Below, in pieces: positions 38,510-48,640 of a DNA stretch of 64,000 bases. The stretch comes from an uncultured Ruminococcus sp. (GTDB lineage Bacteria; Bacillota; Clostridia; Oscillospirales; Ruminococcaceae). The stretch's first letter is position 1, and each line of letters starts with the position of its first letter. Position numbers and translations under genes: made by a program. The stretch lies in assembly GCA_947176415.1 (NCBI GenBank), contig CAMWQJ010000001.1, positions 1 through 64,000 of the forward strand, written 5' to 3'. The notes under the pieces are model-generated. The model made no database searches. It had not been told where the DNA came from and worked only from the letters and a program-made list of their open reading frames with translations.

Positions 38510-39721
38510 ATGAATGATAAAATTACTCAACTTTGCAGAAGGTGTAATACAACCACTGTTTTTTGCAATCTCGGGGCAGACAGGGTTATTGTCAATCTCA
38601 TGTGCCTTCTTTCAGACCATGATGAAATATGTGATTTTATCAGGGACTATTCAGACGTAGCGTCGGCACTTTATAAGACAAATATAAATCTGAGTGAATA
38701 TATTCTTAAAGCTGTACTTGAGGACGATAATTTTTATATACGTGGAATAGCACAGGGGAAAGTTTTTGACAGTTACATTGTTGAAGCTGTTGAAAACGAA
38801 CTGAAAATATTTCAGGAACTTTCAAGATTTACTCCCGAAGATGTAACTGCTGATATTGATTATGACGGTTTTCTGCCGAAGTGGAGAACTTCCGAGATAG
38901 ATTTTGTTGCAGAGTATAATAAACGTCTTGAAAATATCGGAAAATTCGGCTATGGAAAATATTCACAGAACAGAATGTTTATTCTCAGAAACGGCGAAAC
39001 AGTTCCCGTGAAATATCCCGATACACAGCGACTTGAACACTTATACGGCTATAACAGGGAACGTCAGGCGGTTATTGACAATACGCTTGCACTTCTTGAC
39101 GGAAAGTCTGCACAGAATGCTCTTCTTTACGGAGACGCAGGCACGGGAAAATCTTCCACCATAAAGGCAATTGTAAACGAGTACGCCGACAGGGGACTGC
39201 GACTTATTGAAATAACCAAGGAGCAGTTAAGGGACATTCCGCAGATTATAGACGAAATAAGCCATAATCCGCTTAAATTCATAATTTTCATAGACGATTT
39301 GACATTTACGTCAGGCGAGGACGGTTTCGGTTCTCTCAAAGCCATGTTGGAGGGGTCATCTTCGGCACGGTCGGACAATACGGTTATATATGCGACAAGC
39401 AACCGCCGTCATCTTGTAAAGGAAACTTTCTCCGAGCGTGACGGCGACGACGTTCACCGCAACGACACAATGCAGGAGCTTATCTCACTTTCGGCACGTT
39501 TCGGTCTGAGGGTTAATTTCAGCAGACCTGACAAGAAGGAGTTTGTCCGCATAGCAGGGGAAATTGCAGTACAGAACGGAATTGAAATAACCGACGGAAA
39601 AGATTTTGAACTGAGGGCAGAACGTTTTGTAATGTCGTCTGGGAACGGTCGTTCACCGAGGACGGCAAGGCAGTTTGTAAATCAGCTTATAAATGAAATG
39701 ACTATGGAGGTAAAAATTTAA
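38510..39721 (+). CDS. DUF815 family AAA ATPase
   Basis: ALLYGDAGTGKSSTIKAIVNEYADRGLRLIEITKEQLRDIPQIIDEI...FIIFIDDLTFTSGEDGFGSLKAMLEG...VIYATSNRRHLVKE. Confidence 0.9.
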   Translation: MNDKITQLCRRCNTTTVFCNLGADRVIVNLMCLLSDHDEICDFIRDYSDVASALYKTNINLSEYILKAVLEDDNFYIRGIAQGKVFDSYIVEAVENELKIFQELSRFTPEDVTADIDYDGFLPKWRTSEIDFVAEYNKRLENIGKFGYGKYSQNRMFILRNGETVPVKYPDTQRLEHLYGYNRERQAVIDNTLALLDGKSAQNALLYGDAGTGKSSTIKAIVNEYADRGLRLIEITKEQLRDIPQIIDEISHNPLKFIIFIDDLTFTSGEDGFGSLKAMLEGSSSARSDNTVIYATSNRRHLVKETFSERDGDDVHRNDTMQELISLSARFGLRVNFSRPDKKEFVRIAGEIAVQNGIEITDGKDFELRAERFVMSSGNGRSPRTARQFVNQLINEMTMEVKI

Positions 39722-39722
39722 A

Positions 39723-40922
39723 ATGCTTACACTTGACAAAATATATCATGCAAGATATGTGCTGAAAAAAGTTATCAGAGAAACGGACGTTATTCACGCT
39801 CCGAAGATAAATCCTGAATCAGACATATATTTAAAGACGGAAAATCTACAGATAACGGGGTCTTTCAAGGTAAGAGGGGCATATTACAAGATGTCACAGC
39901 TTTCCGAGGAGGAAAAGGCGAGGGGAGTTATTGCCTGTTCAGCCGGAAATCATGCACAGGGAGTTGCACTTTCCGCACAGAAGAACGGAATAAAAGCCGT
40001 AATCTGTCTGCCTGACGGAGCACCGATTTCCAAAGTTGAGGCAACAAAAAGCTACGGGGCGGAAGTATGCCTTGTAAAAGGCGTGTACGACGACGCATAT
40101 GCCGAGGCTCTCAGACAGCGTGACGAACAGGGCTATACATTCATTCACCCGTTTGACGACGAAAACGTTATAGCAGGACAGGGAACTATAGGGCTTGAAC
40201 TTCTCGAACAGGTTGCAGACATGGACGCCGTAATAGTCCCCGTCGGCGGTGGCGGACTTATTTCAGGACTTGCATTTGCTGTTAAAAGTCTTAATCCGAA
40301 TATAAAAGTTTATGGCGTACAGGCTTCGGGAGCTCCGAGTATGTTTAATTCAATTCACGACCACAAAATAGAATGCCTTGACAGTGTTTCGACCATTGCT
40401 GACGGTATAGCCGTAAAAGAACCGGGGGAGAATACTTTTAAATATGTTTCGGAATATGTAGACGATATTGTCACCGTGACAGACGACGAAATTTCCGCTG
40501 CCATACTCGCACTCATGGAACAGCACAAACTTGTAACCGAGGGTGCGGGGGCTGTATCTGTTGCGTGTGCGATGTTCAATAAAGTTCCGATAAAAAACAA
40601 AAAGACTGTTTGTCTGCTTTCTGGCGGAAACATTGATGTTACTATACTTTCAAGAGTTATCAAGAGGGGACTTCTCATGACGGGTCGCACGTGTTCACTC
40701 AATATAGAACTCATAGACAAGCCCGGACAGCTTTTAGGCGTTTCGGAAATAATAGCAAGGCACGGCGGAAATGTAATATCTATACACCATGAGAGAGCAA
40801 ACGAGGGTTCTGCCGTAAACGGCTGTTATCTGCGAATAGTTCTTGAAACACGCAACTACAATCACATAGAGGAAATTAAAAACGCTCTCAGGGAAAACGG
40901 TTTCAAAATCGTAAACGACTGA
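39723..40922 (+). CDS. ilvA: Threonine ammonia-lyase with C-terminal ACT domain
   Basis: LKTENLQITGSFKVRGAYYKMSQL (PLP Lys); IACSAGNHAQGVALSAQ; VPVGGGGLISGLAFAVK. Confidence 0.95.
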   Translation: MLTLDKIYHARYVLKKVIRETDVIHAPKINPESDIYLKTENLQITGSFKVRGAYYKMSQLSEEEKARGVIACSAGNHAQGVALSAQKNGIKAVICLPDGAPISKVEATKSYGAEVCLVKGVYDDAYAEALRQRDEQGYTFIHPFDDENVIAGQGTIGLELLEQVADMDAVIVPVGGGGLISGLAFAVKSLNPNIKVYGVQASGAPSMFNSIHDHKIECLDSVSTIADGIAVKEPGENTFKYVSEYVDDIVTVTDDEISAAILALMEQHKLVTEGAGAVSVACAMFNKVPIKNKKTVCLLSGGNIDVTILSRVIKRGLLMTGRTCSLNIELIDKPGQLLGVSEIIARHGGNVISIHHERANEGSAVNGCYLRIVLETRNYNHIEEIKNALRENGFKIVND

Positions 40923-40943
40923 AATAACGGAGGTAATTTTAAA

Positions 40944-41315
40944 ATGGAAAAAATCCACACAGACAAAGCACCGAAAGCAGTAGGACCTTATTCACAGGCG
41001 GTTATATCAGGGGGAATGGTTTACACTTCGGGACAGATTGCAATTAATCCCGAAACGGACACTATAGAGGCAAAGACAGTTGAGGAGCAGACGGAGCAGG
41101 TTATGCAGAACTTAAAAGCCGTACTTGAGGCTTCGGGGTCTTCATTTGAAAATGCTGTAAAAACAACGTGCTTTCTTGCCGATATGGGAGATTTTGCGGT
41201 ATTCAACGGCATCTACGCAAAATATTTCACGTCTCTTCCTGCGAGAAGCTGTGTTGCCGTAAAGACACTGCCGAAAAATGTTCTTGTTGAAGTTGAAGTT
41301 ATAGCAGAGGTATAA
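40944..41315 (+). CDS. ridA: RidA family enamine/imine deaminase
   Basis: KAPKAVGPYSQAVISGGMVYTSGQIAINPETDTI; RSCVAVKTLPKNVLVEVEVIAEV. Confidence 0.95.
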   Translation: MEKIHTDKAPKAVGPYSQAVISGGMVYTSGQIAINPETDTIEAKTVEEQTEQVMQNLKAVLEASGSSFENAVKTTCFLADMGDFAVFNGIYAKYFTSLPARSCVAVKTLPKNVLVEVEVIAEV

Positions 41316-41325
41316 ATAAAAATAC

Positions 41326-41354
41326 GGGCGGTTGATTGTCTGACCGCCCTTTTT
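41326..41354 (+). terminator. Intrinsic terminator after ridA
   Basis: GGGCGGT-TGATTGTCTG-ACCGCCC-TTTTT. Confidence 0.85.
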
Positions 41355-41372
41355 AAAAAAGGAGTTTTTCAT

Positions 41373-42299
41373 ATGAAACTACATGAATTGCAGGAGGAAA
41401 TCCTCAGGCTTAAAAAAGAGACGAATACGGTTATTCTCGCACACAGCTATCAGGCGAGGGAGATTGTCGAGATAGCGGACTTCACAGGAGACAGTTATAA
41501 ATTAAGCGTTGATGCAAAAGGCGTTAAGGCGGACAATATACTTTTTTGCGGTGTACATTTCATGGCAGAGACTGCAAAAATGCTTGCACCGCAGAAGAGA
41601 GTTTTTCTTGCGAATAAAAATGCAGGCTGTCCGATGGCGGAGCAGATGGACGCTGAACTGATTTCAGCCGTCAAGGAGCAAGACCCAGAAAGAACTGTTG
41701 TAGCATATATAAACACGACTGCAAAGTTAAAGACGGTGTGCGATGTATGCGTTACATCGTCAAGTGCAGTAAAAATAGTCAGGGCGATTGACAACGACAA
41801 AATTCTGTTTATTCCTGACTGTAATCTTGGCGACTACGTGAAAAGGAGCATTCCCGACAAAGATATAAAACTTATGAACGGCGGTTGTCCGACACACGCA
41901 AAGATAACCGCAAAGGAAGTTAAAACGGCAAAGGCAGAACATCCGAACGCACTTTTTCTTGTTCACCCCGAATGCCAGCCGTCAGTTGTCGCGCTTGCTG
42001 ACTACGTTGGTTCTACCTCGGGAATAATGGACTATGCCATGAAGTCTGACAAAAAGGAATTTATAATAGGCACGGAGACTTCAATTGCCGAGCATTTGCA
42101 ATATGAATGCCCTGAAAAGAAATTCTACCCCGTGACGAAAGATATAGTTTGCCATAACATGAAAATAACTACACTGCCTGATGTATATAACTCACTCGTC
42201 GGCATAACAGACGGCTCGGCTTTTGAGATTATTATGGACAGCGAACTTATTTCAAAAGCTCGCAGATGTATAGACGAAATGATAAGACTCGGTGGCTGA
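41373..42299 (+). CDS. nadA: Quinolinate synthase
   Basis: ILAHSYQAREIVEIADFTGDSYKLS; VVAYINTTAKLKTVCDVCVTSSSAVKIV; HPECQPSVVALADYVGSTSGIM. Confidence 0.96.
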   Translation: MKLHELQEEILRLKKETNTVILAHSYQAREIVEIADFTGDSYKLSVDAKGVKADNILFCGVHFMAETAKMLAPQKRVFLANKNAGCPMAEQMDAELISAVKEQDPERTVVAYINTTAKLKTVCDVCVTSSSAVKIVRAIDNDKILFIPDCNLGDYVKRSIPDKDIKLMNGGCPTHAKITAKEVKTAKAEHPNALFLVHPECQPSVVALADYVGSTSGIMDYAMKSDKKEFIIGTETSIAEHLQYECPEKKFYPVTKDIVCHNMKITTLPDVYNSLVGITDGSAFEIIMDSELISKARRCIDEMIRLGG

Positions 42300-43335
42300 T
42301 GTGAAAGAAATTCTTGAAAAACTTTACAGCACGGGGGATATTTCCGACTATGAACTTAAACTTTTAATAGAAAACACCGACGGAAATATTTCCGCACTCC
42401 TGACATATTATGCCGATACGGTAAGAAAGAAATATTACGGTAAAAAAGTCTTTCTCCGTGGACTTATTGAAATTTCCAATTACTGTAAAAATGACTGTCT
42501 TTACTGCGGAATAAGGCGGAGCAATAAAAATGCCGTCCGCTATCGTCTGACACGTGAAGATATACTTTCGTGCTGTGAGGAGGGCTATTCGCTCGGATTC
42601 CGTACTTTTGTAATGCAGGGCGGTGAGGACTCTTTTTTTACTGACGACTTCCTGTGCGGTCTGATTTCAGATATAAAAATCAAATATCCCGACTGTGCGG
42701 TTACTCTCTCGCTCGGTGAACGCCCGTATAAAAGCTATAAAGTTCTCAAACAGGCAGGGGCGGACAGGTATCTTCTCCGTCACGAAACGGCGGACAGCGG
42801 ACTTTACGGAAGACTTCACCCCTCTGAAATGAGTCTTGAAAACAGAAAACAGTGCCTTTACAATCTGCATGAAATCGGCTATCAGGTGGGGGCGGGATTT
42901 ATGGTCGGCGTGCCTTTTCAGACGACGGAGAATCTTATTCAGGATATAAGATTTTTACAGGACTTAAAACCTCAGATGATTGGAATAGGGGCTTTTATTC
43001 CGCATCATGATACGCCTTTTGCCCGTGAAAAAAGCGGTACTCTGCAACTCACTTTAAAAATGCTCGGAATCTTAAGGCTTATGTTTCCGAAAGCACTTAT
43101 TCCTGCCACAACCGCACTCGGCACTATATCGCCCACGGGTCGTGAAGAGGGTTTAAAAAACGGCTGTAATGTCGTCATGCCTAATCTTTCGCCAGTTGCA
43201 GTGCGGAAAAAATATGAACTCTACGACAATAAAATCTGCACCGGTGAGGAGTCGGCGGAGTGTGTTTCCGACCTGACAAGGCGTATTGAATCAATCGGCT
43301 ATGAAGTCTTTTCGGGGCGTGGAGATGCAATATAG
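42292..43335 (+). CDS. hydE: [FeFe]-hydrogenase H-cluster radical SAM maturase HydE
   Basis: LRGLIEISNYCKNDCLYCGIRRSNKNAVRYRLTREDILSCC...; GTG start overlapping nadA by 8 nt. Confidence 0.9.
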   Translation: MADVKEILEKLYSTGDISDYELKLLIENTDGNISALLTYYADTVRKKYYGKKVFLRGLIEISNYCKNDCLYCGIRRSNKNAVRYRLTREDILSCCEEGYSLGFRTFVMQGGEDSFFTDDFLCGLISDIKIKYPDCAVTLSLGERPYKSYKVLKQAGADRYLLRHETADSGLYGRLHPSEMSLENRKQCLYNLHEIGYQVGAGFMVGVPFQTTENLIQDIRFLQDLKPQMIGIGAFIPHHDTPFAREKSGTLQLTLKMLGILRLMFPKALIPATTALGTISPTGREEGLKNGCNVVMPNLSPVAVRKKYELYDNKICTGEESAECVSDLTRRIESIGYEVFSGRGDAI

Positions 43336-43340
43336 ACAAA

Positions 43341-43371
43341 AAAAGGACGGCATTTTTCAGCCGTCTTTTTT
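43341..43371. terminator. Bidirectional intrinsic terminator
   Basis: AAAAGGACGGC-ATTTTTCA-GCCGTCTTTTTT. Confidence 0.85.
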
Positions 43372-43379
43372 GTATTTAC

Positions 43380-44129
43380 TTATTGTTGCGGTTGTGTCGG
43401 ATTTACATTCTCGACTTCGGGAAATCCCTGCGGAGAAGTTGCCCCCTGATTTTCCTGATAATTCTGAACGTCCTGAATCCCCTGAAGTTCCTGCGAGCCT
43501 GCCGACTGATTATTTTCACCCTGATTCTGCTGTACATCGGGAATGCTTGCAACGGGATTTTCAGGAACAGAAACAGGCTCTGTAACTGCCGGTGTCGTCT
43601 CACCGCTTGTTACGTCAACTTTAATCTGCACTTCTATTTCGGGTCTGTTGTTGAATTTAAGAATAATATAGCACGAACCCGCATTTACAGCCGTAACTCT
43701 TCCGAGATTGTCAACCGTTGCAACATTCGGGTCTGAGGTGTTCCAGACTTCATTTGCCTCGCTTACGCCCTCAGGATAGCCGTTTATATACGCCATATCA
43801 GTTTCACCGACGGCAAGCGACATTTCCCTTTTGTCGAGCTGAACCTGTGCAGATAATTCAAGATTTATCTGCGGTAAAGTTGTAATCGGCTCGGTAGGGA
43901 CTTCCGTTGTCGTCTCTGTAACGGTTTCGGTCGTGGTTGTTTCGGTTGTGGCGGTTGTGGCTGTAGTTGTTTTCTTTTTGCTGTCAGGATTTGCAGACTT
44001 GTCCGTACAGGCGTTTGCGATAAGAATAATCAGAATAAGCACGATAAGCGCGATTACTGCGAGCGCACAGAGCTGTCTGCGTCGTAAGATTTCTTTAGTA
44101 ACCTTTTTGTTTGATTTGTTATTATCCAT
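43380..44129 (-). CDS. Membrane-anchored BIG2-like (Ig-fold) domain protein with Thr-rich linker and Gln/Pro/Asn-rich tail
   Basis: TM LCALAVIALIVLILIILIA; TTTATTATTETTTTETVTETTTEVPTEP; LDKREMSLAVGETDMAYINGYPEGVSEANEVWNTSDPNVATVDNLGRVTAVNAGSCYIILKF. Confidence 0.85.
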   Translation of the reverse strand: MDNNKSNKKVTKEILRRRQLCALAVIALIVLILIILIANACTDKSANPDSKKKTTTATTATTETTTTETVTETTTEVPTEPITTLPQINLELSAQVQLDKREMSLAVGETDMAYINGYPEGVSEANEVWNTSDPNVATVDNLGRVTAVNAGSCYIILKFNNRPEIEVQIKVDVTSGETTPAVTEPVSVPENPVASIPDVQQNQGENNQSAGSQELQGIQDVQNYQENQGATSPQGFPEVENVNPTQPQQ

Positions 44130-44373
44130 ATTGTTAGTCCCCTTCTTGAATTTGTGATATTGCCATTATACAATGGTAAAAAGTTTTTCAGTACACTGAC
44201 TGAGTTTCCGTTTCAGAAAAAATTACCTCACTTACATTATATCACAGTATTAAAGAAATGTCACGTACTTTTATAAAATTTTCGCACATTGACTGATTAT
44301 GAATATAATTTTTGTTGTTTTTTGCCAAAATAAATCAGAACATATATTCAATTGCGGAGTGTGTAGAGCCTTA

Positions 44374-46839
44374 TCAGTTCCAGAATTCAATCATCTGTCT
44401 AAAGTTTACTATTACATTCGGATAATATTCATGTGAGTTAAACATAAAGTTAAACGCCTGCGGAATGTTTGTCACAAGAGCCCATACCATTGAAAAAGCC
44501 ATGAATCCTCTGAAAAGTTTTCTGATAAATTCATTTTCCGAATTGATATAGAGGAAGAACGCAACAGCTAATGCACCGATTATAATCTGCCATGAGAAGT
44601 CAGATGTATATCTTACGGCATATCCGCTTTCCCATATCGAAAACATTATAACAAGAGGCATTATAACACAGGGGAGTCCGACTATTGTTGTATATTTTAA
44701 CTTTTCTTTGCGGTTCGGTAATTTTTTGAGTGCCTTTCCTGTGAATATATAGGAAAATACAGGGAGTGCAAGAAAAAGTATTCCCGAAGTAGTTCCGACA
44801 TCTTTGAAAAAGTAACCGTTAGCGTCGAAATAATCGAAATTTGTCGAAACGTACGGGTAAGATGCTTTGAACTGAGGTGTGGAGAATATATATGCGAACA
44901 TAGTTATAAGAACGAAAAGAGTGTGGTACTGTGCATGAACGAAGTCATTTATTGTAAGCGAGTATTTTATTCCGAAATCAAACGGAGATTCAAAACGTAC
45001 ATAGTTATACCACATCTGCACAGAGCCGAGAACTACAAACGGCAACAATGCACATACAGTGTATATTATTCTTCTTGCCTTTACTGCCTTTATACCGTCT
45101 GTTGCCGTAGAGTCGAGAACTTCTGCGGACTTTTTGAATCCGATTAAATAATATACACAAGCACATACTGAGTATACCGCGAGGGTAGGACGGCATAGCA
45201 CAGCTGTTGCAAAGAAAAGCGACGCAAAGAAAGTTTTTATTAAAGAGGTTTTGCCGTTGCTTATGACATTCGAGGATATAAGGAAATAAGAGCCAAGAGT
45301 TATGAATGCAAATCCCGACGACATGGCAATTTCATAAAAAAGCGTTCTTCCGATAGAGTACCATATACCGCAGGTTGATATAACTATTATGAGACCGGCA
45401 AGATAACAGCCTGATGTTATACGGCTGAACCAGCGTTTGATTATAGCGGAGTAAGTCATTGCAAGGAAAGCAATTCCGATTATTGAAAAAATCATTACAG
45501 CTATGTCAGTAGGGAAGAAATAGCCTGTTATTTTGTGATACGGGAGGAAAAGAAGTATTACAGGAGCTATGCCATAATATGAATACAGCTTTTCATTATA
45601 CAGGACATGGTCCCATATATCCTTGAAAGAGTCATTTATATCCGTACTTTCACGCAGTCCTCTGTCGTAGGGGTTTTCGATGTTGTAAAGTTCAGGCGTA
45701 GGCTCGTGGAGAAGTGAAACCTGTCCTTCTTCAAACGCAAGTACGACTTCTTCGGAAAGCTGATTTCCTGTTTCCTGCTTGAAATAGTCTTTTTTATCTT
45801 TTTCGGGGATTTTCACAACAATAGCTGATATTGTAATAACCACAGCTATCACAGCAATAAAAGCTGTTGAAAGATTACAGAATAATTTGTTTCCAGCGTA
45901 TGATTTTTTAAGAAACGCCGAAAAGACGATTGCATATGCAAGAGTCGGTATAACGGAAAGAAGAATCATTCTCAGTACGGAAACATCAAACGGAATGGGA
46001 ATATTCAGTTCTATTTTTGAAATCTTGAAAAATCTGTCGCCGTACGTCTGACTGAAATTGAATTTCATTTTGCCTGTGTTTCCCGAAAGAAGAACGGTTG
46101 TATATTGTGAATTAGCGTTATCAATGTAAGATTCCATTCTTATAATAGAGTCTCTGTAATAGTGGCTGTACGTATCGTCAGTTGCATCTATATTTGTAAA
46201 AAGCTTGTTTCTTATCTCTTCGGAAGCGTCTGTTATATCGATTTTTACTGTTCCGACTTTCATATTTATATCTTCAAAGACAAGCGACAAAGTGTCTTTG
46301 CCCTCCACCGTAATTTCGTCTTGTCCGTATACTTCTGAAATTTCGGACGAATCTTCTGTTGATTTGGTAACTTTCGTTGCGTTTGGTATGTCAAGTTCTT
46401 TCTGCACATAGTTGCCAAAAAACATTCTGTAGGAAGAAAACTGAAATATAGTAAGTTCTGCAATGAAAACAACTAAAAGGGCTTTGGCAAAAAATTTAAG
46501 CGTTCTGGACTTTTTTCTGCACCTGATAAAATTAATCGCTTTTTCGACAGCAAGAAACACGCCCATTGTGATAAATACGCCCTGAAACTGTCCAAAATCG
46601 GCAAGGTGCGTTATATCGAATATGCCAATTACAATCATGAGTATTGTAAAGAAGTCGGCGAAAAACTCCACTCTTGATGGAGGGGGTTTTACAGTTTTTT
46701 TCTGCTGTTTGTCAGTTTCTTCCTGTTGTGTGTCACTTTCTTCCGTTTCTGCAACTTTTATAACAGGCTTTACCTCTTTTATAAAAATCAAAGAGGCAAT
46801 TATTGTTATTATAAGTTCTGCAATAAATATAATGTTCAT
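44374..46839 (-). CDS. Large polytopic membrane protein (possible PMT/GT-C-like)
   Basis: 821 aa with many TM segments and a luminal-type domain; family not certain. Confidence 0.65.
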   Translation of the reverse strand: MNIIFIAELIITIIASLIFIKEVKPVIKVAETEESDTQQEETDKQQKKTVKPPPSRVEFFADFFTILMIVIGIFDITHLADFGQFQGVFITMGVFLAVEKAINFIRCRKKSRTLKFFAKALLVVFIAELTIFQFSSYRMFFGNYVQKELDIPNATKVTKSTEDSSEISEVYGQDEITVEGKDTLSLVFEDINMKVGTVKIDITDASEEIRNKLFTNIDATDDTYSHYYRDSIIRMESYIDNANSQYTTVLLSGNTGKMKFNFSQTYGDRFFKISKIELNIPIPFDVSVLRMILLSVIPTLAYAIVFSAFLKKSYAGNKLFCNLSTAFIAVIAVVITISAIVVKIPEKDKKDYFKQETGNQLSEEVVLAFEEGQVSLLHEPTPELYNIENPYDRGLRESTDINDSFKDIWDHVLYNEKLYSYYGIAPVILLFLPYHKITGYFFPTDIAVMIFSIIGIAFLAMTYSAIIKRWFSRITSGCYLAGLIIVISTCGIWYSIGRTLFYEIAMSSGFAFITLGSYFLISSNVISNGKTSLIKTFFASLFFATAVLCRPTLAVYSVCACVYYLIGFKKSAEVLDSTATDGIKAVKARRIIYTVCALLPFVVLGSVQMWYNYVRFESPFDFGIKYSLTINDFVHAQYHTLFVLITMFAYIFSTPQFKASYPYVSTNFDYFDANGYFFKDVGTTSGILFLALPVFSYIFTGKALKKLPNRKEKLKYTTIVGLPCVIMPLVIMFSIWESGYAVRYTSDFSWQIIIGALAVAFFLYINSENEFIRKLFRGFMAFSMVWALVTNIPQAFNFMFNSHEYYPNVIVNFRQMIEFWN

Positions 46840-46865
46840 AAATAAAACAAATTCCTTTCTGTTTT

Positions 46866-48407
46866 TTATTCCGATGTAGTATCTTCAATTTCTGTCGTTG
46901 ACTGTTCTGCAACAGATGTCTCTGATGTTTCCTGACTGTCGCTTGATGTTGTCGGCTCTTCGGTCGGCGGTTGCTTTACAACACCGTTAAACCTGTCCAC
47001 CTCGTCGTTTATCATTGCAAGATACGTATTCCGCAAATCTATCCAGTTTTTTTCCGTCCCTCCTGTCACAAGCATATCTCTTTCAAGCCTGTCAACTATG
47101 CCATAAGAATCTTCCGTCGTATACATACTTGCTCCCATTCCGTAAGCAAAGTCAACAACGGGCGTAAATTTAGTAAGGTCTTTGAAGTCCTGAAGTGCGT
47201 CATACTGTTCTGCGGTAAGCTGGCTTGTCGTAACTCCGAAGCCGTTGACTTTCGGGGCTGTGGCGTACGCTTTTGCAGGTTCTTTATAATCCTCCTGTAC
47301 GATTACGGCACGCTCGCATTTTATATACGTTGCCACGGCATCGCCTTTTGTGGAATTTTTTACAAGCATTTTTGCAGAGTAGTCATATGTGTTGAAATAC
47401 TCTTCCGTGTCGGGACATTTTGGAAAAGGCACAACCATGAAGTCCATGCCGGTGCTTTTTACATTAGATGCACCTACTGTCCATTCAGGCGAGGCATAGA
47501 AAAGCGTATTAGCACCCGTCGGAAAACTCGTGTTCCTGTAGGAAGAGTAAAGGTTTTTATTTGAAATTTCCTGCATAAACATTTCCGCTTCCTTTATAGG
47601 CTGGCTTATTATGTTGTTGTAGAACTTTCCGTTGCGGTAGTTGACAATTGTATGTCCCGAAGAGTGAAGTATAGCTCCGCCACACAGACCGTTTATCCCT
47701 ATGCCGTTTGTTTTCTGGTGGAATGATTCCATAATTGACATGAAAGAATCCCAGTCCCATTTGCCCTGCTTGTAAAGTTCGTAAGGGTCTTTGAGATTGT
47801 TATTTTTAATCATAGTCCGACTGTACGTCAGCACGGTTGAATTTGTCACGTCATATGGGATTACATAGTGTTTTCCATTATATTTAAAACTCTCGATAAC
47901 GCCAAGCATATCGTCCCATATTTCATTCTGTATTTCAAGCGACGGAAAATAAGGGTCTAACGCTTCAAACTGATTTCTGAATGCTCCGTCGGGAAATGCG
48001 GAGCGGTCGTATTCAAACATATCTACCTCGTCGCCTGCGAGAATCATGGCAGACAGCGTTGTGAATCTGTCTTCAACGCTTGTATGGACATATTTTACCT
48101 TACCGCCGTATACATCTTCAAAAAGCGACAATGCAACAGACCTTTGTCCGTCTGCTGTCGGATTAAGGTCGTAATCCGACAGCCATACAATCTCCGTACC
48201 CGTTATATCTGCCGGAGGGTCTATATGTGGTTTGTTTGCTGTCGGCTCTCGTGACAACCAGTCGTAACTGCCTTTATTATCTTCTTCTTCCTGTGATTCC
48301 TCAAAGTCAAGTTTACCTGTTTTTTTATTCTTGCTACAGGAGGATACAGGCACGGCAACAAAAGTCATCGCCAGTATCACGGCAAGAATTTTTTTTATAT
48401 CTCTCAT
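46866..48407 (-). CDS. Extracellular solute-binding lipoprotein (family 1-like)
   Basis: Lipobox VSSC after a signal sequence; DGQRSVALSLFEDVYGGKVKYVHTSVEDRFTTLSAMILAGDEVDMFEYD; ATG 48407 preferred. Confidence 0.82.
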   Translation of the reverse strand: MRDIKKILAVILAMTFVAVPVSSCSKNKKTGKLDFEESQEEEDNKGSYDWLSREPTANKPHIDPPADITGTEIVWLSDYDLNPTADGQRSVALSLFEDVYGGKVKYVHTSVEDRFTTLSAMILAGDEVDMFEYDRSAFPDGAFRNQFEALDPYFPSLEIQNEIWDDMLGVIESFKYNGKHYVIPYDVTNSTVLTYSRTMIKNNNLKDPYELYKQGKWDWDSFMSIMESFHQKTNGIGINGLCGGAILHSSGHTIVNYRNGKFYNNIISQPIKEAEMFMQEISNKNLYSSYRNTSFPTGANTLFYASPEWTVGASNVKSTGMDFMVVPFPKCPDTEEYFNTYDYSAKMLVKNSTKGDAVATYIKCERAVIVQEDYKEPAKAYATAPKVNGFGVTTSQLTAEQYDALQDFKDLTKFTPVVDFAYGMGASMYTTEDSYGIVDRLERDMLVTGGTEKNWIDLRNTYLAMINDEVDRFNGVVKQPPTEEPTTSSDSQETSETSVAEQSTTEIEDTTSE

Positions 48408-48464
48408 CAAGCAGACTCCTTTCATGGTGTATGAAAATATATTCATACATAACTATCCATTCTA

Positions 48465-48494
48465 ATTATATATTAACAAGTGTCTGTATGTCAA
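48465..48494 (-). promoter_or_regulatory. Promoter of the solute-binding lipoprotein gene (TTGACA-N18-TATAAT)
   Basis: Reverse complement of ATTATA-N18-TGTCAA. Confidence 0.65.
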
Positions 48495-48556
48495 GCGGAA
48501 AGATATAATTAAAGATTTTATTTTTAAAACAGGCAAAATAAATTTTCATAAAAGAC

Positions 48557-48585
48557 TTGATTTTTATGGAAAAACGTGTTATAAT
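48557..48585 (+). promoter_or_regulatory. Promoter of the rimP-nusA-infB operon
   Basis: TTGATT-tttatggaaaaacgtgt-TATAAT (17-nt spacer). Confidence 0.75.
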
Positions 48586-48611
48586 AAATAAGCAACAATA
48601 GCAAGCTCCAG

Positions 48612-48640
48612 AAGACCGGAAATCTCCGGTCTTTCGTTTA
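48612..48640 (+). promoter_or_regulatory. Terminator-like hairpin in the rimP-nusA operon leader
   Basis: Perfect 9-bp stem AAGACCGGA-AATC-TCCGGTCTT followed by TCGTTTA, about 20-30 nt after the predicted start of transcription. Confidence 0.65.
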
